From Streptomyces paludis (lineage in GTDB: Bacteria; Actinomycetota; Actinomycetes; Streptomycetales; Streptomycetaceae), in assembly GCF_003344965.1 (NCBI RefSeq), contig NZ_CP031194.1:8390853-8454852 (forward strand): 64,000 nt of DNA, written 5' to 3'. A program made the translations under genes and the position numbers. Each line of letters begins with the position of its first letter. Within the stretch, counting starts at the first letter, position 1. Below are positions 36,453-45,442 of this stretch, piece by piece. The notes beneath the pieces were generated by a model. The model was not told where the DNA came from, did no database searches, and worked only from the letters and a program-made list of their open reading frames with translations.

Positions 36453-37163
36453 ATGGACCTCACGCCCGATTGGGCCGCATTGGCGGTATAGCGTCACGAC
36501 TGCCCGAACTGTGACGCGCCCGCCGGCTCAGCCTGCCGCACCCATGGCGGGAAGACCGCCGCGAAGTACCACACCCCGCGCTTCGTCCTCGTGCCCGCGC
36601 TCCGCGAGGAACTCGAAGTCCTCGTCCCCGCCGACCGCCACCCCGGCAGCATGTGGAAGCAGGGCCCGGCGCTCGCGATTGTGCCCGCGCCCCGTACCGA
36701 GCGCCCGGTCCGAATCGGGTACGCGAGGACGTCGACCGCCCGTCAGGAGCTCGCGAGCCGGCTCGAAGCCCTCTACTGGGCGGAGTGCCACAAGATCTTC
36801 AAGGAGCAGATCAGCACCCGGGTGAAGATCCGGCCCGAGCTGGAGAAGGCGCTCGCCCTGGCCCACCAGTTCAAGGAGGCCGCCCCCGAGACGCCCGTCA
36901 TCCTCACGGTGCACGAACTCAAGCGCCTCGCCAGAAACGCGGCCGAGCTGATGACGCTGTCCGCCGAGCTCCAAGCCGGCGGCATCCAGCTCGAACTCCT
37001 TACCGGCCCGCTCACTGGAATCTACGACCCCAACGGCATGGGCGCCATGTTCTTCGCCGTCCTGGCCGTCGCCGGGCAGATCGAGCGCAACTACATCCGG
37101 GAGAAGCCCCTCGAAGGCCAGGTCATCGCCGCGTCCAAGGGCAACTGTCGGGGTACGACCTAA
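36453..37163 (+). pseudogene. Serine recombinase (resolvase) with amber codon and lost C-terminus
   Basis: ATG at 36453 starts MDLTPDWAALAV, then an in-frame TAG (36489-36491), then HDCPNCDAPAGSACRTHGGK (zinc-finger-like) and a resolvase catalytic domain: IGYARTSTARQEL with the nucleophilic Ser, LTVHELKRLARNAAELMTLS and GMGAMFFAVLAVAGQIERNY. Homology stops after AASKGN near 37145, 21 bases before an IS element; the C-terminal HTH is missing. The family commonly accompanies Tn3-type transposons. The amber codon suggests mutation rather than recoding. A shorter product from 36591 could still be made but would lack DNA binding. Confidence 0.8.
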
Positions 37164-37166
37164 GGT

Positions 37167-37225
37167 GGCTCTGGCAAGATTTTCGTAGCCGGAGATCGTC
37201 CCGGGGCGAGGGTCGGCCGGTCCGC
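37167..37225 (+). repeat. Left terminal inverted repeat of ISL3 element
   Basis: 59 bases matching the right end in inverted orientation with a single difference (G against A at position 32). Confidence 0.9.
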
Positions 37226-37242
37226 AGCGGGGCAGCCTGTGA

Positions 37243-38875
37243 TTGTGCTCTATTGAACTGGCAATTCTGTTACCTCAGTTGATCAATGTGCTGGTGGTCT
37301 CGGCAGACGTCTCCGATGCCGTCGTGACGGTCCGCGCCCGCACGAAGTCCGGTACCCCGGGTGGGATGTACGGGATGCGGTCAGCTCAGCGCGTGGTGTC
37401 ACAGCCGATATGTTCGGCGCCTCGCCGACGTCACTCTCGGAGGCCGGCCCCTGCGCATTGAGCTGTCCGTACGCCGTCTGTACTGCGAGAGCCTGACCTG
37501 CCCGAAGGGGACCTTCGCCGAGCAAGTGCCGGGGCTGACCGTGCGCTACCAGCGGCGTACCCCAGAGTTGCAGGGCCTGGTGGAGGCCGTCGGCGTGGTA
37601 CTGGCCGGCCGCGGGGGTGCCCGAATGCTGCGGATCCTGAACGTCGCGCTCTCGCGGTGCACGGTCCTGTCCCAGCTGATGCGGGTGCCACTTCCACTAC
37701 TGGAGACACCCCGGGTGCTGGGTGTGGACGACTTCGCGCTCTACGACGGCACCTACGGCACCCTCCTGGTCGACGCCACCACCCGGCTCCCCCTCACTCT
37801 CTGGAAGGGACGCGACGCGGAACAGCTCAGCCACTGGCTCCGTGAGCACCCGGGTGTCGAAGTCGTCTGCCGCGACGGATCCCTCACCTACCGGCAGGGC
37901 ATCACCAGCGGTGCCCCCGACGCCGTGCAGGTCAGCGACCGCTTTCACCTCTGGCAGGGCCTCTCCCGCCGCGTTCAGGACATCGCCTCCGCCCACCGCG
38001 GCTGCCTGACAGCAGCGCTGCCACCGGACAGGGAGACCGATCCCGCACCGGTCGAGGAGACCGCCGGGAACACCACGGCGGACACCCGGGCCGGGCGCCA
38101 CGCCCGAAGGCTGTTCGAGGCCGTGCATGATCTGAACAGCGCCGACCGGAGCCACAGCTCCGTGGCCCGGGAGCTCGGCCTGGACCGCCGCACCGTGCGC
38201 AAGTACGCCCGGGCCCGCACCTGGCAGGAAGTGATGCGCCGCCCGCCCCGTAAATCCTCCACCCTGGACCCCTACCTCGACTACCTGCAACAACGCTGGA
38301 ACGAGGGACAGCACAGCGCGAAGATTCTGCACGAGGAACTCCAAACCAAGGGCTACCTTGGCCACTACCAGCGCGTGAAGATGGCCGTCGCACCCCTCCG
38401 GCGGGGACTGCCGCTGGACGAGCCACGCGAGCGGCCGCCCTCCCCACGCGAAGCCGCCCGCTGGATCACCACTCATCCGGGCCGACGCGGCCCGCACATC
38501 AACGACTGCCTGCCCCGGCTTCTCGATCACTGCCCCGAACTCAGGCACACCCACGATCTGGTCCGCCGGTTCGCCAGCATGCTCGACAACCGGGACGCCA
38601 CACCCATGCCAGCCTGGTTGGACGACCTCGCGAACAGCGGACTGGCCCCTCTCGCCGGCCTCGCCGGAGCTCTGCGCGAGGACCGCCATGCCGTCGCCCA
38701 GGGCATTACCACCCCTTACAACTCCGGGGTCAACGAAGGTCGCATCACCGACGTCAAGCTGCAGAAACGCCTCATGGCCGGACGCGCCGGCGTCCCACTC
38801 CTCCGCCACCGCGTCATACTGATCGCCCACCTCCGCCGCCGCTACGCGGACCGGCCGACCCTCGCCCCGGGATGA
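37243..38875 (+). pseudogene. ISL3-family transposase, N-terminal frameshift
   Basis: The N-terminal segment (LLPQLINVLVVSADVSDAVV, then TVRARTKSGTP) reads from about 37243. At 37355-37361 one extra G in a GGG run shifts into the main frame, which begins VGCTGCGQLSAWCHSRYVRR. The 504-residue main frame holds the CxxC zinc finger, HTH, and the DDE domain with VLGVDDFALYDGTYGT, RDGSLTYRQG and NEGRITDVKLQKRLMAGRAG. Apart from the shift it is full length. It may be inactive, use frameshifting, or carry a sequencing error at the G run. Confidence 0.8.
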
Positions 38876-38904
38876 TCTCCGGCTACGAAAATCTTGCCAG
38901 AGCC
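38846..38904 (-). repeat. Right terminal inverted repeat of ISL3 element
   Basis: The complement of the left end with one mismatch; it includes the transposase stop codon. Confidence 0.9.
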
Positions 38905-39100
38905 CCTCAACCCCGTCGAAGGCATCTGGTCAGTACTCCGTCGGACCACCCAGGCCAACACCGCCTTCACCGACCCCGACCACCTCATCCGCCAGCTACG
39001 GCACAGCCTCCGCCAGATCCAATACCGCAGCGACATCATCGACGGATGCCTCACCGGGACCGGCCTCACACTGACGACACCACGCCTACAACCTCAGTAA
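38905..39100 (+). pseudogene. IS630-family transposase 3' remnant
   Basis: EPLNPVEGIWSVLRRTTQAN followed by TAFTDPDHLIRQLRHSLRQI and IIDGCLTGTGL is the C-terminal end of IS630-group transposases, including the final catalytic Glu in NPVEGIW. The gene is cut off exactly at the right end of the ISL3 element. Confidence 0.8.
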
Positions 39101-39104
39101 CTGG

Positions 39105-39426
39105 GGCTTCATGCCTCCACCGCTCCGGCCGTCCAGCGCGCCGACCGCTTCGCCGTCCATATCCTCGGCGCGGAGCACGTCCCCCTTGCCCGGCGCTTCG
39201 CGCGCAGCGGCACGGACCGCTTCGTGGACACCGAATGGACCCTGCTGTCCACGGGCTGCCGCTGCTGTCCGGCGTCCCGGCATGGCTTACCGCACGGATG
39301 GTGCTGCGGCAGCAGGTCGGTGACCACCTGCATGTTGTCGGTCAGATCGAGGCTGGTGGCGGCCATGCCCAGGGGCGGGCCCTGGTCCATCACGACGGGG
39401 CCTTCGCCACGGCGACGGAACTGTGA
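39105..39426 (+). pseudogene. Flavin reductase-like domain remnant
   Basis: ASTAPAVQRADRFAVHILGA, EHVPLARRFARSGTDRF and, after a frameshift near 39255, PLLSGVPAWLTARMVLRQQV and GDHLHVVGQIEAGGGH match the FMN-binding domain of DIM6/NTAB-type flavin reductases. The N-terminus is missing. It probably derives from a two-component monooxygenase system. Confidence 0.65.
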
Positions 39427-39589
39427 CACGCACGGCCACTGCAGGTCGGCACCCTCGGTGAGGCGGTTGATGACGGTACAGGCGGTGTCGAAGACGAACT
39501 CCACCATGGGGTGGCGGCCGAGGGCGGAACCCTGCGCGCACTGGCGAGGCAGCGTGGAGGAAGGCCGTGGCCTCTCTGCTGTCAACTCT
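39427..39589. other. Short gene-free stretch
   Basis: Nothing recognisable between the flavin reductase remnant and the long palindrome. Confidence 0.4.
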
Positions 39590-39626
39590 GTTGAATTCTC
39601 CCCTCCCAGGGAGGGGAGAATTCAAC
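39590..39626. terminator. 37-base near-perfect palindrome
   Basis: Eighteen-base arms (GTTGAATTCTCCCCTCCC and its exact complement) surround one A. It lies 83 bases past the stop of the GH3 gene, so terminator is the simplest role. The stem has no U-tract, is unusually long, and ends ...GAATTCAAC, which recalls hairpins at IS200/IS605-type element ends; an element relic is the alternative. Confidence 0.55.
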
Positions 39627-39708
39627 GCGAGAAACGCCCTGGCCAACTTTTCCGGTGTGGTCGCCATCGCCACCGGATCGGACGGCATCGCGTTACAGAC
39701 CGGGGCTG

Positions 39709-41508
39709 TCACATGGTCAGTCCGTGCCCGAACGGGAAGACCGGGTACGTACTCTCCTGCGGGACGTCGGGGCGGCCCAGGCGGACCTCCTCCATGGACC
39801 GGGGAAGCTGGAACGGAAGCCTGCCCTCGGCACGGGCACGGCCGAAGAGGACGTCCAGCAGCGCACGGTCGCTGGTGCCGTAGACGGCGACCAGTGCGCC
39901 GGCCCGCTCCGCGATCTCCGGAATCACCGCCGGGCGCTCCAAGTGGATGGCCACGACCGTGGGCAGGGCGTCCAGCAGTGCCAGGATCTCCTTGAGCCGC
40001 TCCGGCTCGAAGTCCAGCCGGCCCGCGTGGAAGAACGCCTCGAACCCTCCCGGCCGGGGCTCGAACGGTGTGCCGAGGCGCAGCACGGCCAGGTCGGCGT
40101 CGGCCGGGTCGGCGACGACCTCCCCGTAGGCGGCGGCCGTCCCGGGGTCGACGCCCTCCAGGTAGAGCTTCGGTCGTCCGGCGAGCGGAAGCAGTCCGCT
40201 GTCGGTGAGTACGGTGACGGCGCGCTGCTGCGCGGCGTGGCCGGCGGCGCGGAAATCGGCGTGGCCCACCGTCCGCTCCGCGACGTCCGGGTCCACGTAG
40301 CGCCGCTCGTCGAACAGGCCGAGACGGAACTTCTCCGTGAGCAGCCGTCGCGCGGAGACGTCGACGCGCTCCTCGGAGACTTCGCCGCCGCGGACAAGTT
40401 CCACGATCAGCCCGGGGATGTGCTCGCCTCCGAACTGGTCGGTGCCGGCGTCAAGGATCTTGCGGGCGCGCTGGGCCGGAGTCAGGTCCTCGGCTCCCCA
40501 GGCGCGCGCCGGGAGCAGCTGGCCGAATGCCTCCCCGTCGCTGACCAGGCCCCAGTCCGTCACGACGATGCCCTGGAAGCCCAGCTGTTCGCGGAGCAGG
40601 CCGGTGACGATGTCCTTGTTGAATCCGAAGCCGACCTCTTCGTACGGGGTACCGACCGGCATGCCGTAGTAGGGCATCATCTGCGTGGCCCCGGCGGCGA
40701 TCGCGGCACGGAAGGGGCGCAGGTGGTAGTCGAACCGGCCGCCGGGGTATACCTGCTCGCGGCCGTACTCGAAGTGCGGGTCCTCGCCGTCAAGCTGCGG
40801 GCCGCCGCCGGGGAAGTGCTTGACCATGGCGGAGACGCTGTCGTGACCGAGGGCCGCGTCGGTGCCGGGGCCGCGCAGGCCCTCTATATAGGCGGCGACC
40901 AGGCGGGAGGTCAGGTCGGCGTCCTCGCCGAAGGTGCCGTTGATACGGGACCAGCGCGGCTCGGTCGCGAGGTCGATCTGCGGGTGGAGCGCGAGGCGGA
41001 TGCCTACCGACAGATACTCGCGGCGCACGGTGTCGGCGTAGTCCCGGACCAGTTCAGGATCGGCGACGGCTGCGAGGCCCAGGCTCTCCGGCCACTGGGA
41101 GAAAGGGCCGGAGAGCATCGCGGTGCCCGGGTTGTCGGTGAAGGAGTGGCGCGGGTCGCTCGACAGTGTGACCGGGATGCCCAGTCGGGACTGCTCGGCG
41201 AGTTCCTGGAGCCGGTTGTGCCACTCGGCAATCCGCCGGGCGTCGCCGGATCCGAGCAAGTTGAAGTGGGTCATGTGCAGGTCGCCGACCATGTGCCGGG
41301 CGGTGGGTGCGGGTGTCCGCGCGGGGTCCTCGGACAGGGTGCCGTCCGGCTCCATGGTGAGAATGGTCTGGAAAAGCAGGCCGGCCTTCTCCTCCAGGGT
41401 CATCCGGGCCAGCAGGTCCTCGACGCGTACGCCGACGGGCTGGGCAGGATCGCGGTAGAGGGCGCCCCGCAGAGGGGATTCAGGATTGACGAAACCGGTG
41501 TTGCTCAT
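39709..41508 (-). CDS. Glycoside hydrolase family 3 (beta-glucosidase-like)
   Basis: A 599-residue cytoplasmic glycosidase with no signal peptide. The N-terminal barrel contains MTLEEKAGLLFQT, VKHFPGGGPQLDGEDPHFEY and the catalytic nucleophile Asp in GIVVTDWGLVSD. The C-terminal alpha/beta sandwich is shorter than in larger GH3 enzymes and contains VVAIHLERPAVIPEI and the end motif FPFGHGL. It probably hydrolyses beta-linked glucosides or xylosides taken up by a transporter; a truncated MFS gene lies just upstream on the same strand. Confidence 0.9.
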   Translation of the reverse strand: MSNTGFVNPESPLRGALYRDPAQPVGVRVEDLLARMTLEEKAGLLFQTILTMEPDGTLSEDPARTPAPTARHMVGDLHMTHFNLLGSGDARRIAEWHNRLQELAEQSRLGIPVTLSSDPRHSFTDNPGTAMLSGPFSQWPESLGLAAVADPELVRDYADTVRREYLSVGIRLALHPQIDLATEPRWSRINGTFGEDADLTSRLVAAYIEGLRGPGTDAALGHDSVSAMVKHFPGGGPQLDGEDPHFEYGREQVYPGGRFDYHLRPFRAAIAAGATQMMPYYGMPVGTPYEEVGFGFNKDIVTGLLREQLGFQGIVVTDWGLVSDGEAFGQLLPARAWGAEDLTPAQRARKILDAGTDQFGGEHIPGLIVELVRGGEVSEERVDVSARRLLTEKFRLGLFDERRYVDPDVAERTVGHADFRAAGHAAQQRAVTVLTDSGLLPLAGRPKLYLEGVDPGTAAAYGEVVADPADADLAVLRLGTPFEPRPGGFEAFFHAGRLDFEPERLKEILALLDALPTVVAIHLERPAVIPEIAERAGALVAVYGTSDRALLDVLFGRARAEGRLPFQLPRSMEEVRLGRPDVPQESTYPVFPFGHGLTM

Positions 41509-41555
41509 GAGGGTGGCGTCCCAGCGGTAGGGAGAGGGCGGTGGGGGGTGTCCGG

Positions 41556-41708
41556 TCAGGCGACGGAGCGGACGAAGCGGATGGCCGTGGCCCCGAGGAG
41601 GGCGGCGACCGCGCCGAAGATGTAGAGCGCCGTGTAGTTGGTGTGTGTGGCGCTGCCGATGGCGAGGAAGAACGGCGCGACGACGGGTGTGAGGTTCGGC
41701 TGTGATGT
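41556..41708 (-). pseudogene. MFS sugar transporter 3' remnant
   Basis: The last 50 codons of an MFS-type transporter: PNLTPVVAPFFLAIGS, then NYTALYIFGAVAALLGATAI and RFVRSV before the stop. Homology ends near 41705, where sequence with repeated TGTCACT begins. The gene probably once formed an operon with the GH3 gene 48 bases downstream and was cut when the transposition module arrived. Confidence 0.6.
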
Positions 41709-42177
41709 CACTGGGATGTTTGGCGTTGTATGTCACTAACGTGTAGGTATATTCGCGCTGTTCAGGGCCAGTTGGATCGGCCGATCATGGTGACAGCTCT
41801 CCGAATATTGCAGTGACGTGGAGCCGCATCGGCCAGCGTCGTGTTCGACGTATCTCCTTTGTCTCTCTGGTTCTGACGGAGCCGTCTGGGCGTGCGGAGT
41901 GCGTCCGGCGGTTCTTGGCAGGTACTGCGGGGGAGTGCGACGCCGGTGCCGGCGTCGCGGAGCCTGGCTGGTCCAGATTCCCGCAGCGGTCCCGAGGGTC
42001 CTTTAGCACGTGCGTCCATCGAACTGACGGGAACGTTCTGCTGCCACTCGTCTGAGTGAGCGGCTGGGCGGGAAGCCCATGTGTGGCTCATAGCCTCGCA
42101 TCAGACGCATTCGTCACACACATACGTCTGGCTGAACTGACCTGTATGCAACCGCTGTTCGTTGTTGGAGGCTGTAC
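41701..42177 (+). other. Left end and leader region of transposition module
   Basis: No gene. TGTCACT occurs at 41706 and 41731 (25 bp apart), with related inverted copies GGTGACA near 41789 and CAGTGACG near 41811, the multiple-site pattern seen at ends of Mu/Tn7-like elements. TGTCACTAACGTGTAGG at 41731 resembles the complement of 51372-51390. A GGAGG at 42165-42169 serves the leader frame. Confidence 0.45.
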
Positions 42178-42231
42178 GTGATCACCGTGCCGTTGTCCGC
42201 CCTCCCGTTTCGCGGGTGCCGGCACCGGTGA
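42178..42231 (+). CDS. Leader peptide coupled to transposase
   Basis: A GTG with GGAGG eight bases upstream opens a 17-residue frame, MITVPLSALPFRGCRHR. Its stop overlaps the GTG at 42228 (GTGA), the best start of the transposase. It probably couples transposase translation to a better initiation site and keeps its level low. Confidence 0.45.
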   Translation: MITVPLSALPFRGCRHR

Positions 42232-44615
42232 CGAGACTGGATGGTGCCTTGGAGACTGCGGAGACGGGCTTGGGGCGGCATCGGGACGAGTTGCGGCCCG
42301 CTGCTGTGGCCCGGCTGCTGCGGTTGCGTGGGGCGGGGGAGTTGACCACCGCGCATGTGCGGTTGGTCGCCGAGTCAGTGGACGTCAGCGTGCGGCAGGT
42401 GTGGCGCTGGCTGGCGCAGGCCGAGGAGACCGGCAGCACGGAGAAGCCCGAACGCAGGCGGTTCCGCATCACCGACGAGATCATCGAAGTCCTCGCTGAC
42501 CACCAGGGCAACGTCAAACGCGCTCACGAGCACCTGGTGCGTGCCGCCAAGGCGGCGGGGGAGGAGCCGATCGGTCTGACCACGCTGCACGACGCCATCG
42601 CCCGTGACCTCGACCCCGGTTTCATGGCGGGCCTGCGGGAGGGCATTCCGGCTGCTCGCGGCTTCGACCCCGCCTTCCAACGGCCGGCGGTAGCCCGGAA
42701 CCATGTGTGGGAGGGGGACCACAAGCAGGCCCCGCTCGTCGTGATGATGCCCGACAAGAAGCTGTCGAAGGTGTGGGTAACGTGGTTCGAGGACCGCGGT
42801 ACGGGCTATGTGATGGGTTGGGCGGTCACCGCCGGCTCCGCGCACCGTGGCTCGGTTCTGGCGGCCGTGAGGGCGTCCGTGTTGCGGGAGGATCCCTATG
42901 GGCCGACCGGGGGACTGCCTCAACTCGTACGGGTCGACGGCGGCGCCGACTTCCTGTCCAAGACCGTCCGGCGAGCTTTCGGCCTACTCGGCGTCCCGGT
43001 GCACCGGGTGCGCAGCGCCCGCCACAAGGGCGGGATCGAGCGGCTGAACCGCACCAGCATGACCCGCTTCTTCGCCGACCTGCCCCGCTACACCAAGGCG
43101 CCTCGGCTTGATCACCGCCGACGCCTCGGCGACCAGGACCCGCCGTTGACCTTCGAGGCATTCGTGGAGCGCCTGGGGGAGTGGGTGCACGAGCACAACA
43201 CCAAGCACGTGGTGAAGCGCACCGGGGTGACGCCGCTTGAGGCGTGGCTGGCCGACCCTACAGAGATCCGGCCCGAGCCCACTCCGGCCGAGCTGCGCGC
43301 GTTCATGCTGGAGAGCGATCACCGGCCCCGGAAGATCACCAGCCACGGGGTGGAGTTCGCGGGCCGCTGCTACATGCCCGAGAACGGTGTCGGCCGGATC
43401 GGGGTCGAGGTGCGGGTGAGGTGGATGCCGCACCACAGCCACGAGATCGACCTGTACACCTTCCGCGGCGACCGTTACCTGGGCCGGGCGTTCCTCAGCG
43501 ACGAGGCCACCGAGGAACAGCGCGCCAAGGTCCTTGACGACCGCCAGGAGCACAGCGCTGCCCTGCGCCGGGCACTGCAGCGCTCCGGTGAGCGCAGACG
43601 CGACCGGTATCTGCCTGCTACCGAACCCCAACTGCCCGTCCAGGCAACCCGCATGACCAAAGAAGAGGCGCTCGCCGAACTCGCGGGCACCAGCCATAGA
43701 GCGCCTGCTGCTCCCCGCCGACGCGCGGAGCCGTATCAGCCCCTGACCCCCATCCCGGCCGGCTGGACACGCCCCGGCCAGGCCACCGCACTCCCGGATT
43801 CCGTCTTCGGAGGACGCATGACCACCACTACTGCCGCGCCGCAGCAGCCGCCCGAGCCGGGGGCGCCGCGCCGTCCGGATCTGCGCCCGCAGTTCTTCCT
43901 CGGCCTCGAGGACTCCTCGTTGGTCGCCACCGACACGCTGCTGCAGATCAAGGACACCGTCGTCGACACCGTCGAGTCGAAGGCGATGTCGGTGATCTAC
44001 GGCGATGCGGGGCTCGGTAAGAGTTTCGGCACCCGGGCAACGATCCAGGAGATGAATCCGGATCTGATCCTCCCGCTGGACTTCGCCCGCTCCCGCCCGG
44101 GGCCGAAGGATCTGCGCGAGGAGTTGTTCCATCAGATGAACCTCTCCTGCAAGATGCCGGGGACGCCGACCGCGTTCGACAAGCTGCTGCGCGAGAGCCT
44201 GCCCCGGCGCCCGTATGTGATCGTGTGCGACGAGGCCCAGCAGTACCGGCGGGAGAACTTCGAGTTCCTGCGCAAGCTGTGGGACAACTGCGACCCCAAG
44301 CCCGCCATCCTCTTCGTCGGCGGCCGGGAGGCGTACGAGACGCTGCAGAGTGACCCGGCGCTGGCTTCGCGGATCTACATCCGCCTGGAGATCCTGGCGA
44401 TGATCGAGGAGGAGATCCTCAAGACTGTGCCCGACTCCCATCCGGTGTGGAAGGGCGCGGACGAGGCGCTGCTGAAGCGCATCGACACCCAGTACGCGCT
44501 CGGCTCCTTCCGGGAGTGGGCGAAGGTCACCAAACATGTGATCAAGGGGATGGAGCACTTGGGGGCCGACAAGGTCGACGACGCAGTCGTGGACTGGGCC
44601 CTGAAGCGGTGCTGA
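42228..44615 (+). CDS. DDE transposase fused to AAA+ ATPase (TnsB/TniA-TnsC/TniB type)
   Basis: One uninterrupted frame of 795 codons. Residues 1-530 are a Mu/TnsB-like transposase: N-terminal HTH (VRLVAESVDVSVRQVWRWLA), catalytic Asp in WEGDHKQAPLV, Asp in LVRVDGGADFLS and Glu in RHKGGIERLNR, then the beta-barrel and charged tail. Residues 531-795 are a TnsC/TniB-like ATPase with Walker A YGDAGLGKSF, Walker B YVIVCDEAQQ and the following FEFLRKLWDNC. An internal ATG at 43818 with its own ribosome-binding site could yield the ATPase alone. Normally these are two genes. Confidence 0.85.
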   Translation: MTRLDGALETAETGLGRHRDELRPAAVARLLRLRGAGELTTAHVRLVAESVDVSVRQVWRWLAQAEETGSTEKPERRRFRITDEIIEVLADHQGNVKRAHEHLVRAAKAAGEEPIGLTTLHDAIARDLDPGFMAGLREGIPAARGFDPAFQRPAVARNHVWEGDHKQAPLVVMMPDKKLSKVWVTWFEDRGTGYVMGWAVTAGSAHRGSVLAAVRASVLREDPYGPTGGLPQLVRVDGGADFLSKTVRRAFGLLGVPVHRVRSARHKGGIERLNRTSMTRFFADLPRYTKAPRLDHRRRLGDQDPPLTFEAFVERLGEWVHEHNTKHVVKRTGVTPLEAWLADPTEIRPEPTPAELRAFMLESDHRPRKITSHGVEFAGRCYMPENGVGRIGVEVRVRWMPHHSHEIDLYTFRGDRYLGRAFLSDEATEEQRAKVLDDRQEHSAALRRALQRSGERRRDRYLPATEPQLPVQATRMTKEEALAELAGTSHRAPAAPRRRAEPYQPLTPIPAGWTRPGQATALPDSVFGGRMTTTTAAPQQPPEPGAPRRPDLRPQFFLGLEDSSLVATDTLLQIKDTVVDTVESKAMSVIYGDAGLGKSFGTRATIQEMNPDLILPLDFARSRPGPKDLREELFHQMNLSCKMPGTPTAFDKLLRESLPRRPYVIVCDEAQQYRRENFEFLRKLWDNCDPKPAILFVGGREAYETLQSDPALASRIYIRLEILAMIEEEILKTVPDSHPVWKGADEALLKRIDTQYALGSFREWAKVTKHVIKGMEHLGADKVDDAVVDWALKRC
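43809..43820 (+). promoter_or_regulatory. Internal ribosome-binding site and ATG for separate ATPase
   Basis: GGAGGA at 43809-43814 precedes an in-frame ATG at 43818 by three bases, exactly at the transposase/ATPase junction. Initiation here would give a 265-residue ATPase of normal TniB length beside the fusion. Confidence 0.55.
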
Positions 44616-45442
44616 CCACCCCGCCCCCGCGCTCGGCGTCGGCCGGTCCGGGCCCGGCCGGCGCTGCCGAACCTTTCACCGTCGTGCAAGATGCCGTCCC
44701 ATCCGGCCTGCACTTCCTCGCCGTCCCCGGGGTACGCGCTCTGCTCACCCCGGGCATGCTCGCCGTCGGTGATGCGCTCGCCGATGCCTGTGCCCAGCGG
44801 CGGTTCCTCTGCGTGCTGGGTGATGCCGGGGTCGGCAAGACCTTCGCCGTCCGCAGCGTGGCACACCGCCTCGGCGGCCACCTTCCGCTGGATTTCCGGG
44901 CTCAGCCGGTGCCGGCGGACCTGCGTGCCTGCCTCCATCGTGAGCTTGGTCTGCGCGGTGAACCACCTGCCGACCCGGGGGCCGCCGACGCCTGGATCCG
45001 CCGTGCCCTGGCCCAGGGGCCGAGGATCGTTGTGGTCGAGGACGCCGACCGGCCGTCGGCGTCCTGCTTCGAGTACCTGCGCTTCCTGCACGACGACACT
45101 CCCGGCGGGCTGTGCGTGGTGCTCATCGCCGCGAGGCGTGGCGAACGCTCCTTGCGCGCCCAGCGGATGCTCGCCACCCGTAGCGCCGGCTGGCTTCACA
45201 TCTCTGCGCTCACCCGTGACCAGATACCCCAGGCGGTTCCCGTTCTGCATCCGCTGTGGCAGAGCGTCGCGGCCGGCGACCTGCAGGCGTTGGACGCCCG
45301 CCTCGCAGGCGGCGCTCTGCGCCGCTGGGCCGTGCTCACCCATCACACCCAGCGGGCCCTGGCAACCACCGGAGCGCAGACGCCGGACCAGCACCTGCTC
45401 AAGGCCGTGGCCGACCGGATCGAGGGCGGACCGCGTCCATGA
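44609..45442 (+). CDS. Second AAA+ ATPase (TnsC/TniB-like)
   Basis: A 277-residue ATPase starting at GTG 44609 inside the end of the fusion gene (7-base overlap). Walker A is LGDAGVGKTFAVRSVAHRL and Walker B is RIVVVEDADRPSASCFEYLR, aligning with the ATPase half of the fusion (YVIVCDEAQQYRRENFEFLR). It has a shorter sensor region and its own C-terminal helical part. Its stop overlaps the next start (ATGA). Two ATPase paralogues in one transposition operon suggest a mixed regulator ring or a division of labour in target choice. Confidence 0.78.
   Translation: MLTTPPPRSASAGPGPAGAAEPFTVVQDAVPSGLHFLAVPGVRALLTPGMLAVGDALADACAQRRFLCVLGDAGVGKTFAVRSVAHRLGGHLPLDFRAQPVPADLRACLHRELGLRGEPPADPGAADAWIRRALAQGPRIVVVEDADRPSASCFEYLRFLHDDTPGGLCVVLIAARRGERSLRAQRMLATRSAGWLHISALTRDQIPQAVPVLHPLWQSVAAGDLQALDARLAGGALRRWAVLTHHTQRALATTGAQTPDQHLLKAVADRIEGGPRP

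Larger units (their letters stand above)
37167..38904 (+). mobile_element. ISL3-family insertion sequence, 1738 bp
   Basis: Bounded by 59-bp inverted repeats (37167-37225 and 38846-38904) that differ at one position and begin GGCTCTGGCAAG. One transposase occupies the interior and its stop codon lies inside the right repeat. The 8-bp flanks (CCTAAGGT and CCTCAACC) are not a duplication, and the flanking genes belong to different elements, so it sits at a rearrangement joint. The transposase has a frameshift near its start, so activity is doubtful. Confidence 0.85.

Noticed and set aside
36453..36491. Stop-codon recoding at the resolvase TAG
   Set aside because: No special downstream structure or known amber-suppressor context is visible, and the gene is also truncated, so mutation is simpler.
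39655..41625. 656-codon open frame on the plus strand
   Set aside because: It is antisense to the well-supported GH3 glycosidase, and its text is typical of the mirror frame of high-GC genes, without a domain.
42984..44558. 524-codon minus-strand frame across the transposase-ATPase gene
   Set aside because: A complementary shadow frame; the plus strand carries intact DDE and Walker motifs.
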